Shown here: piece by piece, positions 1 to 11,070 of the stretch
Position numbering within the stretch: position 1 is the stretch's first letter
Layout of the letters: each line of letters starts with the position of its first letter
DNA from: Silene latifolia
Taxonomy: Eukaryota; Streptophyta; Magnoliopsida; Caryophyllales; Caryophyllaceae
Reading direction: 5' to 3'
DNA length: 64,000 bases
NCBI RefSeq assembly: GCF_048544455.1
Contig: NC_133536.1
Span: 166,704,825 to 166,768,824, forward strand
Program-made: the position numbers and the translations under genes
Notes under the pieces: generated by a model
Databases searched by the model: none
What the model saw: only the letters and a program-made list of their open reading frames with translations
Told to the model about the DNA's origin: nothing

Positions 1-50
1 AATCAACACAATCTTACCTTCATCCTCTTCACTCAACTATCAACATCACC

Positions 51-1472
51 ATGAATTCTCATCATACAAAAACCCGATCATCAACACGACATCAACAAAA
101 CCGCCACTTTAACAACCCACCATCACTATTACCATCTCGTAATCCTAATTCTCCTACCTTTCCTTCACCTCACCCACAATCGTCCACACCTCTGTTTTAT
201 GGTCGAGACGCCACGATGTCCGGAGGAAAAAAACGCTGTCTTTTTTAGGGGAAGAATAAGGTAGTTGTTGATGAGGGGAATGATATTGATGAACCCGAGG
301 TTATCGTAAGGAATGGTGCAAGAACTCTACTCCGGGATGTTTCAAAAAACGCAACAAGGGAAGGGTTAAACCGAGTTCTTTTGACACATGATAAAAGTGT
401 CCTTGTTTCTCGTGTCTTGAACTATTCCATCCATGGAGGAAGGTATTATCCTAAATCTTGGTTGGTTAATGTCCTGGCTCTTAACTTTTTCATTGATTTT
501 CTTGATTTTCAAGGGTGGAGGCACATTAGTCAATTTTCGGGTCCAATTTATCCGGTTGAAGTTGTTCAATTTTTCACTAGTGTGGCGATTAAGAAAGGGG
601 TCTTTCATGCGACGGTTAATGGTGTTGATGTGACGGTCTCTATTTGGGATTTTTGCTCTGCTTTTTCGGTTCCCGATGACGGAATTGATATTAATCCGAG
701 TCTTGAGTGGTCTAATGTCGTTGGTGAAAAGGAGATGTTAATTAAGAAGTATTTTGAGGAAGTTGGGATGAACGGTAGGAACATTGTTGTTCGTCCTCTC
801 TCGGCCAAAATTAAATTTCTCCTTAGTTTTCTTTCGAACACCATTCTGCCGAGAAGGGGAGGACGCGACAAGGTTTCTAGTTATGAGGCCATTATCATTT
901 ATTCATGGTTGGAGGGTCAAAAAGTGAATTTAGCGAGTCTTGTCTTAAACCGTATAGTCCAAACAAGTCCCACGGTTACCAAGGAGAAAGTTAGCACAAC
1001 AATCGATCTTCCATATGGGATGTGGGTATCTCGGTTGTTAGAGGTGAAACAAGTTGTGGGACGGGCTAGCTACGGTGTGAGCGCAAAGGATTGTATGTGT
1101 GATCGCTTAATTAAGCTTATGGGTCTTGTGGTTGATGGACCTGAGTTGTTACTTGTGAAGGATGTTGAGAAGGTTCCAAACGAATCGGGTTTGGGGGCAA
1201 TTGAGGCTAAAATGGAAAGGTTTATGACTTCTTTGATGGAGAAATTTGAGGAGCAATCCACTACCTTGGCTACGGTTTTATCGCAAGTAGGACCATCTCG
1301 GTCTATGGAGTCGGGTTTGGATGCTACACAGGTTTATGCTTGGATGGATGAGGTGGATAAAAGGTTGATGGGTTTTGAGAGGGAGTTGAAGGTCATCCGT
1401 GGGGAAGTGTTCCCACATAGAGATCGTCTTACCTTCCTTACAAGTCATGGAGGTGCGTTGGTCTTGCATTGA
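51..1472 (+). pseudogene. Accessory (env-position) ORF of Sirevirus-like element, one in-frame stop
   Basis: One reading frame runs from ATG 51 to a stop at 1472 (about 473 codons), interrupted only by TAG at 246-248. The first 80 residues are Ser/Pro/Arg/His-rich and end in a basic patch (GGKKR...GKNK), followed by a helical domain with IYPVEVVQFFTSV and VSIWDFCSAFSV, then a probable coiled coil near residues 385-415 (AKMERFMTSLMEKFEEQ). It lies between where pol should be and the 3' LTR, the place of the env-like ORF of Sireviruses. I see no signal peptide or membrane segment, so an envelope role is not supported. The core resembles the family listed as 'putative plant transposon protein'. 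A second copy lies at 24362-25237. The stop may be decay or sequencing error. Confidence 0.7.
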
Positions 1473-2181
1473 AAGGCTATGGCAAATGATCAATCATTAA
1501 CTTTGGAGGCGACTAAAGCTTTGTCCTTGAAGGTTCTCAACTTTTAACGTAGTCTTCAAAGTCTTGCTCAACTCGTGAGGAGCTCGTTTGACCGTCTTGA
1601 TGCCTAGAAACATCGCACTCGTCCCAACTATGTGAACCCGTACAAAACCCGCAACATTTGACCTTGCCTCACCTTACCTTATTTAGAACTTTCTATTTTT
1701 AGCATCTTTTCATTATTCTAGTGGTGTATTTTGCATACTCTTCATCGGCCCATTTTGGCATAAACTTGTGGATTATGGCCCAAGTATTTCTTCAAACATG
1801 TGTTTATTCGGTCCATTGGCACTATGTTTTCCTAAGTTTGTATGACAATTAATCCTCTAGATGCTTATGGCTATGCATGGTTAATTTGTTCTCTATGACG
1901 TTTTATCTCTAGTCTCGTCTTATATTATTCTAGTCATTTTAGCTTTGTTCTTAACTCTTCGATGATGTCAAGAGGGGGAAGAACGTCAATGGTAAGCATC
2001 TACCTAAGCTTGCTCCTTGTCAAGACCAATTGTCTCTTAAAGTCCTTACGTTTTCGATTATATGTTAATCGTCTTGATCTTGCGTTGATCTTTATTATTA
2101 ATATGACGGTATTATATTGAGGGGGAACTTTATACTTAGTCACAACTTTAGGAGACTTGCCATCATCAAAAAGGGGGAATT
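1473..2181 (+). other. 3' untranslated region and polypurine tract of Sirevirus-like copy 1
   Basis: No ORF of substance. It is nearly identical to 25238-25947. The purine run at 2168-2181 (aaaaagggggaatt) directly abuts the TG that starts the LTR and is the expected plus-strand priming site. A further purine-rich stretch (agagggggaagaa, near 1970-1983) lies upstream; Sireviruses often carry more than one such tract. Confidence 0.7.
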
Positions 2182-2525
2182 TGTTGAACCATATAGTATA
2201 TATGTTTATGTTTTGATGATGTCAGGTGTTTTAATATTGTATATACTCGTTGCGCATAATCGTTTGTTTAAGTTTTTTAGATTAGACTTATCTTTTACAA
2301 GCAACAAAGAGAATTGTGATGGATGTATATGATAGTCAAGCCTCAGTTAAAGATCAAACAATCTGAAGATTCATTCAAGAATTATGTGAAGACGAAGTCC
2401 GTCTAAAGATTAATCAAGCTTGGATGATGAAGTACCTTATACTCGAAGATCTCCTATGAAGATTAGAATAGTATAGGTGATTGTCTCGTAATGGTAACTA
2501 CGAATGAATTTCTTAAGTTGGTAAA

Positions 2526-2595
2526 GTTATAGCTTTGCAGCTATAACATTACTAGTAAAAGAGCTCAATGTTATAGCTCTCCTACTATAACATTG
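2526..2595. promoter_or_regulatory. Twin perfect hairpins in Sirevirus-like LTR
   Basis: Two adjacent inverted repeats: gttatagct/agctataac (9-bp stems, 4-bp loop) at 2526-2547 and caatgttatag/ctataacattg (11-bp stems, 8-bp loop) at 2566-2595. The same 70-bp block is kept at 17155-17224 and 26293-26362. It lies about 600 bp upstream of the TATA box, in U3. Conserved palindromes in LTRs have been reported for Sireviruses, which fits the family call. Confidence 0.65.
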
Positions 2596-3186
2596 AGATG
2601 CTGAGTTTATTATAAAGGACATATATTGTTTTAAAACTGTTTTTGAAAATTGTTTGAAGTTTATTTTAAATGTTTGATAAGAGTATTTAATTAATAAAGC
2701 CCGGTTTAGTGCGGAGTTCGGTTTTATGTTAAACGTTGGTTAGTAGTTGTTTTGTGTCAACTTATAAGTTGGACCATGTTACTAATTAGGGTTTCAACAA
2801 AGCCTCTCTTAAAACCTAAATTCTAACCCATATATTGAGCTAGGGTTTGCACGAGTCACGAGGCATGTGAGCCGTGACATCTCGTGTGACTTAAGGTATA
2901 TCTTGTAAAGATTTTGTTCTGTAAGCAATATCTTTACATATCTTGTATATCCTACTTAATATATTTGTTTATGATAAAAGATATTCTTGTTATGGAAAAT
3001 CCTATCATATCTTAGAATTTATGGTAAAGATAATAATTTAATAAGTTATATTCTATCTTTTGGAATATTCTCTATTATCTTGTAGGCTTTAAAGAAAGAA
3101 ATAATAGAAGATATGATTTGTTGACATATTCTCTATTTCGGCCATTAGGGTTTCCCAAAACCGAGTGTGCCTTGCTCTTTTCTTTC

Positions 3187-3194
3187 TATAAATA
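3187..3194 (+). promoter_or_regulatory. TATA box of Sirevirus-like LTR, copy 1
   Basis: TATAAATA in a pyrimidine-rich context. The same octamer is at 26955-26962 in the 3' LTR of copy 2; in the 5' LTR of copy 2 it has decayed to TATAATTA (17875-17882). Confidence 0.6.
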
Positions 3195-3350
3195 CTTTTG
3201 TCTTTGTAACATTTAAATGAGTGACCTTAAGCATAAAATTGATTTTATTTTTTACAAAGCAAAACCGTGTATTTCAAGCAGAAAACCGTTTTGTAATTTT
3301 TGTAAGGTCGTGTGTTTTAAACTCGTATATTCATTTGATAAGTTATCGTT

Positions 3351-3818
3351 ATACTGCATAGGGAAACGCCCGCCCCGCGTTTGGGATGCTGGGGACGAGC
3401 CTTGGGACGCTCGAATTGAGCCTTGGAACGCTCGAGCTGCTCTTCAAGACACTCAGGCTGAGCTTGGGATGCTCGGATCATGGGTCAGCTTGGCTTCCTC
3501 TACTCGTGACTGCCTTAAGATCCGTGCGGATCATTGAAGGGTCGTGGGGGTCTTCATCATTGCCCATTCTACTTGATTTATTGACTTAGACCTTTAGTGT
3601 TAGCCTTCTCTTTGGTGCTTAGTCGTTATATGCTATCAATATAGCTCCGCTTCACTCTATTTAGTCAAGTTAGTGCTCTTCTCCTACAAAGGACACCAAA
3701 CCTCATAGAATGTGCATAGAAGGAAGCTAAAGACAAGAAACGACCCTAATACATACTAAAAAAGCAAAGGAACTAGGCTAGTTAGGGGATTAAATGTGCG
3801 TACATAGGAGTCACATCA
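3351..3818 (-). repeat. 3' LTR of element A, truncated
   Basis: It matches 10605-11070 with scattered substitutions. On the minus strand it starts TGATGTGAC at 3818, directly after a short purine-rich segment. About 470 of 1,762 bp remain. Confidence 0.85.
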
Positions 3819-5855
3819 AATATCTCAAAATTGAACATTTGCTCTTCCCGAGTAAAGAGGTGGCTAAAATTATGACCTTTATTTATACTATCCTAATAAT
3901 AATAACTGATATGAGACAATTCGCGGGTCTTACTCTGCCCCTTCAACTCACAACAAGACATCTATGAGGTAAGATGCCTTCTTGCAAGGCAAGGTGGGGA
4001 TTGCCAAAATGGCGATGCATCCTAACATTTAAGCACATAAAACACGATAAATGATGCATCTACAAAAGAATAGCCACTTTCCTATCTAAGTGGCGGAAAT
4101 CACCTACAAGGGAAACAATTTCAGGGCACACACTCCATCATAGATATTGGTTCTCCTAATTACTAAGTCCAAGAGGATACAAATAAGTCAGCTCCAAGTT
4201 GTGTTAAACTAGGTTACCTTCGTCCACAATCGCTAAATGCTTTTGTCAAGAGCCACGCCCTTATGGTGTTAGAAAAACTGTAAGATCGTGGAATTCCTCC
4301 TCTTGCCTAGACAAAAAGAAGGGTCATCCCCTCTTCACCATGCAACAAAGTAGGATCATCAAAGGATAAAAGGGTTTCAAAGTACATGAGTTTCATTGAT
4401 AGTAGTTTGCTTTTTGGGTTTATTTTCCCCCCATTTTTGTAGCATTTGATGATTAAGAACATTTCTTGCCATTTTTTATGTTTGTCATTTTGATACTTGT
4501 CAATTTCAATTTTGCATTTTTGAACATTTTTCAAAGTAACCCCATTTGTAGCAAGGGTACTTCTATTAAAGCATAAGAGTCTATTTTTGCTCCTCATTTC
4601 ATTAATGCAATTTGAAAATATATGATTTTGATTTGGTACTTGAATTCAGTTTGATATTTTGTGCCCATTGCCATTTTATTGACAAAATATGATGATAGAA
4701 GTGTAAGAACGGTTGCATGGCATCAAGGGTCACCTTGGAATAAACGGTAGCCAAGGAGTTATCACACCACAAGGCACTCTTGGACTAGGTCTTAGACCAT
4801 GGGACAAAATATACTAGTATGACACATCCTAGGGTATCTTGAGGGTATTCTAGCAAACAAAGTCTCAAGGAGGAAAATTATCTACAAGGGCGTTATATAC
4901 ACTTGTCAAGCTTCCCAAATAAGCATTTTTACAAAAAACTTCTACCATGCAACTACATTCCATGATGTAACTAATACATATAAAACTCTAATGAATATGC
5001 TTCTATCATCTATAATGTCATATAAACTAAATTCAAACGCTTAACAACACATTGGTTTGTACCGCATCAATTAAAACATAGCCACATTGTCGTTAACATA
5101 TAAAAAGGAGGAAGGAGATTTGGAAAGATCATACCATGCGGTCTTCTATTTCCTTCGTGCCGCGAATGTGGCGTAGTCGGCCCAATGTGATAAGAGTGAC
5201 AAACAAATAAACAAACATATACAATATATACAATTCTACACTACAAAGGAAAGAACATGTTTTTAGTTTTTTAAAAATTTTCAAATTTTTATGGATTTTA
5301 TTTTTATGAAAATAAAGAACATATTTTTTGGTTTTTCGAAAATTTTCAATTTTTATGTATTTTGGAACATAAATTCTCATCCCCCCCTTTATTTTGGACA
5401 TTGTCCTCAATGTACATGTAGGAGTAGGAATGAAAAAGAAAGTACATATTTTTGGATTTTTAGAGTTTTATGGAAATGAAGTACAAATGCAATGATATGA
5501 ATGCATGCATTCTCTAACTAAATGCACTTCTATATGACATATATAACAAATGAATTCAATCTAAACTACACTAGATGATGCATATTTTCTAGTAAGCTAT
5601 GCTCACCTATCATCAAACCTCCCCAAATCGATTTAAGTACTATTTCTAGTGTAGAAAGGAATAGGTTTGGTCATTAATGACTATGAATGAATTCAAGTCT
5701 ATATGCAACTAACTACATGAATCATGTGAGATATATTACAATGCAAAATAATCTAATAATGCGAAATATAATGCAAGCTAATCTAAAATGTAATGCAACT
5801 ATACAGATAGGGAAATAAGAGGTATCATACAAAGGAGGTGGCATGGTCATGTGTG
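3819..5855 (-). other. 3' untranslated region of element A
   Basis: No supported ORF. On the minus strand several blocks match element B: 5120-5180 corresponds to B near 62100-62170 (same order of 'gccacat' and 'gcatggtatgatctttcc' words), and 3940-4140 corresponds to B 63170-63340. The stretch next to the LTR reads ctcgggaagagcaaa on the minus strand, as in B (ctcgggacgagcaaa). The interval 5250-5370 is a run of A/T-rich imperfect repeats. Confidence 0.65.
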
Positions 5856-7390
5856 CTAGCCACTGTATCCTTCATAATCATCATCATCATTGGGTCCTCC
5901 ATAACCACTATGCTTTCCTTGCTCTCCGTAACCTCCTCCTTGGTATCCCCCACTTTGGCCGCCAAATTCCCCTCCTTGGTTGCCATAGTTAAGGAACAAG
6001 AGATGTGTTTGAGCCCAAGATTGAAGAGGGCCTCTAGGATTGACGTACCCTTGTTGAGCCATGTTTTAGTAGGGGGTATTGGGCCAAGTAGTTGTCAACC
6101 CTTCCATCGTGCACCCCAAGTTAGTCACGTTGCATGAGTGTCATCAATTCACCCATGGACGAGGCTTTCGGATCTTGGGGGCAAAAAGCATGTGTGTTGT
6201 GGGGTAGGGTGAAATGGGCACATAAGATGGTTGTTGGTGTGGTGAATCACCCCATTCCGGCATTAGAGGAGGTTGGTGGTGTACTTCTTCACGCGATGGT
6301 GGTTGATCATAGATGTCAATGAGTAGAAGGTAGCTTGGCCTTTGCGAGTATCGGCTCAAGCGGGGCTCGGTGGGTGGTATGTTCCATCCCATGAGTACAA
6401 GTGATGTGAATCTCCTAGTGAGCCATTCAACACTCCCAGCATCATTATATTTACACTAGCGGTGGTGGTAGAATATGGCATGTTCATTGATCAAAGTACT
6501 TCCCTTAAGCTTTGCATACCTCCCATCAAAGTTAAACCCGGGGCAAAGTTCATTGGCCAAATTTGTTACCAGGCCTCCCATCACAAAGGTTTTGATTTGA
6601 GAAATTCCCTTAGAAAAATCATTAAATCTTGTAAGCATCTCAAGGGGCGTGTTGAAGTTGTAAGGCCTTGTCCCTTGCACATTCAAGTAGGACTCGAGAA
6701 AGGTCAAGTTGAGAAAGGTGCATTTGTCTTGTTCTACTGTTCCAAGAATGATCCAGGCCATGAATCTTCGCTAATCCTAATCACCAGATGTTGGATAGAA
6801 AAAATATAGCATTGTTTGAAAGAACTAAATTATCTCCCGGAAATAGCTCTCCAAAGGTGGTTGACAATAAGGTCGAAGGGTTTGTCGGTGTTATTCTTAG
6901 AAACCTCTAAACCAAAGATCCCCGCAAATTGTTCTAAGTTCAACCTATGGGGCATATTGCAAAGAAGGAATTCCATACCAACATCCTTTCATCGATTAGT
7001 AACAACATAGAGGCTAGATAAAAACTCTAACGTGAGGCTAAGGTAAGTGTCTTCATGAGCATAAAACATCTTCTCAAGACCCAAGCCATTGAAGAACAAC
7101 TCCTTTTGATGTCTTATACCAAGTATTTATAACACATAAAGAGCAATGAATTGAGTAAGTTCATAAGCTTTACCAAGTAATTGCTCAAATCGTTGACGGT
7201 GTTCATCTTTGACGAAATGTACTTTCGAAAAATGCCCAAGTTGTACAACATCCAGTATCATCTTATTTTCTTGGACCCTTGCCTCTCACGAGGCGGTTGA
7301 AGTAGCACATTTTCGGCGTTTGGGTGCCGCCTCGGTGGTCTTCTTGCTTTTGCTCTTTAGAAACATTCTTGCTTGACGTGGTTGGTAGGG
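5856..7390 (-). pseudogene. Accessory ORF of element A, heavily decayed
   Basis: Minus-strand fragments line up in order with the intact-length ORF of element B (59910-61517). They show a basic start (KSKSKKTTEAAPKRRK), then TYLSLTLEFLSSL near 7040, LNLEQFAGIFGL near 6930, an ISG motif near 6830, and GGLVTNLANELCPGF near 6560. The end is Gly/Tyr-rich and acidic (NDDDDYEGYSG, stop at 5856). Several stops and frameshifts break it. The family resembles the Athila ORF-1/env-like proteins; the biochemical role is unknown. It is homologous to the accessory ORFs of B and C and, more distantly, of the Sirevirus-like element. Confidence 0.65.
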
Positions 7391-7504
7391 ATTTTGATCA
7401 AAAACCTTGAATTGATGATTTTGTGATGGGGTTTTCGTGATGGAGATTGTAGGGAAGATGATGAGATGTGGTTGTAGTGGTGATAAGATAAGGTAATAGG
7501 GATG

Positions 7505-7800
7505 GTGGGGGACAGATTTATCAAAGAAATAAGCTAGGACGAGCGGGCTAGGGGTCGGGTTCGGGCGTGCAGCAATTCAGCCTTGCATTTTTCTTCATGC
7601 AGCCCGGGCGTCTTGGTATCGACTGGAGTGTCCCTCTCTTTGGAACGGGCATCCTGAAGATGAGACGGGCATATTTTGTGTCAGGACCTTTTCTTTGTTT
7701 TCCCCAGTCTACGGGTCGAGCGTTCTCTGAAGGGGACTGGCGTCTTGCCTCTGTTCTTGTTGAATTTAAGGCTTTAAATCAAGCCTTTCCCTTACACCAT
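7505..7800 (-). promoter_or_regulatory. GC-rich motif region before the accessory ORF of A
   Basis: A GC-rich island in AT-rich surroundings. It carries several variants of gacgggcat, cgggcgtc and ggtcgagcg, which resemble words in the element A LTR (10610-10740). It lies directly upstream, on the minus strand, of the accessory ORF. A weak TATA-like word (gataaatc, about 7526 on the minus strand) follows it. The equivalent region in element B is 59215-59615. Confidence 0.4.
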
Positions 7801-7960
7801 TTGTGATCCGTTCTTATCATCATGTCATATCCTGAAAAATAGTTAAAGAGTAGTATAAGAACTCTCCCTCACAACTCTCATGTAGAGATTAAAGGATAGA
7901 TGTAACTAATGTAGAATGCAATTTATTATGATACAATGTAAAGTTTAGAAAGGGTATGTT

Positions 7961-7994
7961 ACAAATGGGGGTTTGCGATAGGACTCCACCAAAC
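7961..7994 (-). other. Conserved post-ORF1 block of Athila-like elements
   Basis: The minus strand reads TTTGGTGGAGTCCT, then a short spacer and CCCATTTGTAAC. The same block follows the gag-protease ORF in element B (58893) and the integrase in element F (41042). Confidence 0.6.
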
Positions 7995-8232
7995 TAACTC
8001 AAATGACAAATTTCATTATCCATGGAGCTTAATGCTCTTAGTAGGTGATCAAATGCTTTTGAATATGCCTCAAATAAGCACAAGTAGGACCTTGGCTACT
8101 TCAAAATAGAATAGAGCCAATCCTCCACAAGGGGCTTCTTATTCAAATCTCTCCCCTTCACTTTGGCTTTTTCACCATAGCCTTTTTGGCTCTCCAAACT
8201 AGCAACTTAAAATTCTTGTCATCGAGAGGCTT

Positions 8233-9240
8233 CTATTCTCTCATTTCTCCCTCAAAAATAGTGATGGTGAGAGCATTCGAAGTTATAAATCCTTCAAGAA
8301 TAGAATGAGAATTATCATAGCATTGATGACGTGGTAGCTTAGGAATTGAGATTGTGGGTGACAAGTCTCTATAAGTAAACTCATTCATAACTTTGTTCTT
8401 GAGCTTTTCCACCAAGTACCTCTTATATAACAATTTGACCTCTTGGAGAAGATTACCATATCATCTCCAACAATAATAGGTTCCATGGTGGGTGTGAAAA
8501 TGTCTTCAAAGTCAATAGGAAAGACACATTCATCTTCTCCATGGAAGCATACCTAAAACTTCTCAAGAATGGGCTCCTCAAGTGAGGCAATCTCACAACT
8601 CCATTCTTCTTTTAAGTCCTCCTCTTCTTCATTCCATAAGTCATTGCAAGACACATATTCCGCATAATCTTCTTCCATAGGCTTGTCATCATCGCTATCT
8701 CCATACGAATCATAGATAGGGGCTGCACTCCTCTCCATTAACTCTTTCTCCAACACCTTAATGTTCACATCAAATGACACACTCTCATACTCACAAAGAC
8801 TAAGAATATTTGGTTTACTCAACCTTATATCTTCTTCATCAATTACCACACTTTCATACTCAGAAGAGCTCAAGGAGATTGGCTCTTCCCACTTCACATC
8901 TTCTTCATCAAAGTTCATTACCTCATATTCGCATTCATGGTAAATGTTCAAGAGTTGGTGAGGAGTGGTTGCTTGGGTTACCTTCATTTGGGCAATTCGA
9001 ATTGCCAACTCCTCACCATAGGTCGCAATGCTATGAAGAATATTGTCCGTATTTTTGCTCTCCTCTAGCACTTGTTTGAAGAAATTTTATTGATCTCCCA
9101 TCATTTGGACAACCACACTTTGCATGTTAAAGTTTGGCTCATCTTCTTGTTGTATGTGGATGTGGAAGTGGTCATATTGTGGCATTTGGAATTGGTTGTA
9201 AAATGAGTATTAGGAGGGTGGTTGCTGTGGGTATTCGGGG
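8233..9240 (-). pseudogene. Gag-derived ORF of element A, N-terminal half deleted
   Basis: The longest open piece is 9071-8553 (172 codons). On the minus strand the sequence after the primer site leads at once into a Gln/Pro/Tyr-rich stretch and then FFKQVLEESKNTDNILHS, which corresponds to the region after the zinc knuckle in the element B Gag (FFTQMQKDSQAKDTTINNI). The Retrotrans_gag domain and zinc knuckle are therefore missing. After it come three imperfect 23-residue acidic repeats beginning EYEVMNFDEED, EYESVVIDEED and EYESVSFDVN. Further fragments reach about 8233. No protease motif is seen. The product would be an acidic protein of unknown role, if made at all. Confidence 0.5.
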
Positions 9241-9287
9241 TGAAATTAAAATAGACAAACAAACAAGAACTTAATCACAAAACACCA

Positions 9288-9305
9288 TCCCCAGCAATGG
9301 CGCCA
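9288..9305 (-). other. Primer binding site of element A (tRNA-Asp type)
   Basis: The minus strand reads TGGCGCCATTGCTGGGGA, matching the 3' end complement of plant tRNA-Asp with two changes from the form in element F. It lies 3 bp inside the end of the 5' LTR. Confidence 0.8.
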
Positions 9306-9308
9306 TTT

Positions 9309-11070
9309 TGATGGTGAGCGAGTCGTTGTTCACTCAATCAAACACATTTATATTCTCAACAAAAAACTAGATAGTGGTTAAGTCGAGGTCAATCCATGGG
9401 ACGGTGTGCTTTAGGTCCTAAGTCTATCTATTTCAATATATGCTAGTGTCACAATTGGTTTGGGTTTGAAGTTGTGTTCTAAGCTACAACAAGGAAATGT
9501 AAACAATTGAAAAACAAGACAAGTAAATAGAAATGAAGATGTAAACAATTGATTAAAGATACTAGGGTATCATGGGATCATAGGGGAGTCATGGTGGACT
9601 AGCATAAATGAATCATATAGATGCAAGCAATTATTATTGTTGGAATCAAGTTAGTGTGTATCTTACAATTCCTAGGTAAACTTAGGTCTCGGAGCCGAGT
9701 CAGTCAAGAATTTACAACACCTACATGTCGACTTGGTTTTCCCTATTCATGGTGAGACAACATAAATGAGTCCTAGGAAGGTTTGGGTCCCGGAGCCGAG
9801 TCGGTCAAGACTTTACAACACCTACAATCGACTTAATACTTCCTATTCAAATATATGCATGGTCTAACAAGCCTTGATTTGGTTTATGTCTTACAAGTCT
9901 TGTTGAAAGGGTTAGAGAAACATGCTAGATTGTCAATCAAGCATTTCATGAAACATAACATATGCATAAGTTAAAAATAGAATAAGCAAGCATTCATATG
10001 AACTCATTAAGCATAAATCTTCCCCATTATTAACTCCCCTAATCCCCGACTAATCCCTAGTTAGGAAACTACTCACTCATTATCATGGAAAACATGCTAA
10101 CAATGGTGTCAATCATCTTAACGACTATAAACATGATGAAAGATTGAAACGATAAACAAGTAAACAGTGAAGGAATTATGCCAATCTTAAGATGAACAAA
10201 TGGAAAGGAGAGAATAATAGAAGAGAACTTGATTGATTGATTGATGAAGAGTTGTCAAATCTCTAATAATAACCCGGTAATCTTCAATTACCCAATAAGA
10301 TCAAAGAATGCTTGAACAATAATTAAGGAATGATTAATGTGTAATTTTTGGAAAGATTAAATGCTAATATATTCTAATTTACTCCTAATGAGAGCTTAAT
10401 CTAAACTAAGGAAGCATTGGCTACACTAAGAGGACCCAATTCCCACTTAGAGGACTTAATCTTCTCTAAATACAAGAGGGGTATATATAGTATTACAAGG
10501 ATTAGGTTAACTAAGGACTTAAATAACGATTAGGTCCCTAAGATGAAGATTAGTGCTTTGCAAGTCCTGAAGGAACCTCACGACCTGTCCATGTTGGACG
10601 CTAATACTGCATAGCGAAATGCCCGTCCCCCATTTGGGACGGTCGAGCCGAGCCTTGGTGCGCTTGATTTGAGCCTTGGGACGCTCGAGCTGCTCCTCAA
10701 GACACTCGGGTTGAGCTTGGGACGCCCAGATCATGGGTCAGCTTGACTTCCTCTTCTCGTGACTACCTTAAGATCCATGCGAATCATTGAGGGGTCGTGG
10801 GGGTCTTCATCATTGCCCATTCTACTTGGTTTATTGACTTAGGCCTTTAGTGTTAGTCTTCTCTTTAGTGCTTGGTCGTTATATGCCATCAATATAGCTC
10901 CGCTTCACTCCATCTAGTCAAGTTAGTGCTCTTCTCTTACAAAGGACACCAAACCTCATAGATGTACATAGAAGGAGGCTAAAGAGAAGAAACGACCCTA
11001 ATACATAATAAAAAAGCATAGGAACTAGGCTAGTTAGGGGACTAAATGTGCGTAAATAGGATTCACATCA
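9309..11070 (-). repeat. 5' LTR of element A
   Basis: On the minus strand it runs from TGATGTGAATCC at 11070 to ACCATCA at 9309, 1,762 bp, close to the 1,758 bp of the element B LTR. A GC-rich motif cluster (ggacgctcgag and variants) occupies 10610-10740, upstream of a TATA box at 10482-10489 (minus). Confidence 0.8.
10482..10489 (-). promoter_or_regulatory. Likely TATA box of element A LTR
   Basis: TATATATA on the minus strand, about 120 bp downstream of the GC-rich motif cluster. Confidence 0.5.

Larger units (their letters stand above)
1..3353 (+). mobile_element. Sirevirus-like Ty1-copia element, 3' fragment (copy 1)
   Basis: It contains an accessory ORF, a 3' untranslated region, a polypurine tract and most of an LTR. 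All parts downstream of about position 612 are nearly identical to 24376-27100 in the complete copy 2, which carries copia gag, protease and integrase; that is the basis of the family call. The left end runs out of the window, so the pol part of this copy is not seen. The right end is broken at 3351-3353, where the LTR jumps into the LTR of element A over a 3-bp overlap (ata). Confidence 0.8.
2182..3353 (+). repeat. Sirevirus-like LTR, truncated (copy 1)
   Basis: It begins TGTTGAACCATATAG right after the polypurine tract and matches the LTRs at 16811 and 25948. About 1,170 bp of an LTR that is 1,604 bp in the intact 3' copy is present; the right part is lost at the junction with element A. 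Confidence 0.85.
3351..11070 (-). mobile_element. Element A: Athila-like gypsy element without pol
   Basis: On the minus strand the order is 5' LTR (11070 to 9309), tRNA-Asp-type primer site, gag-derived ORF, a conserved post-ORF block, a GC-rich motif region, an accessory ORF, a long 3' untranslated region and a truncated 3' LTR (3818 to 3351). No reverse transcriptase or integrase is present. LTR length, primer site, accessory ORF and 3' region all match element B, so A and B are related families with the same pol-less plan. A sits in the LTR of element C: the right flank (ccatg at 11071) continues C sequence. The left flank is lost. Confidence 0.8.

Noticed and set aside
381-1472. Envelope glycoprotein for the Sirevirus-like accessory ORF
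   Set aside because: The position fits, but no signal peptide, membrane segment or cleavage site is visible, and the protein starts basic and ends in a coiled coil.
5838-6322. Plus-strand ORFs at 5838-6137 and 6134-6322
   Set aside because: They are antisense to the decayed accessory ORF of element A and show no domain.
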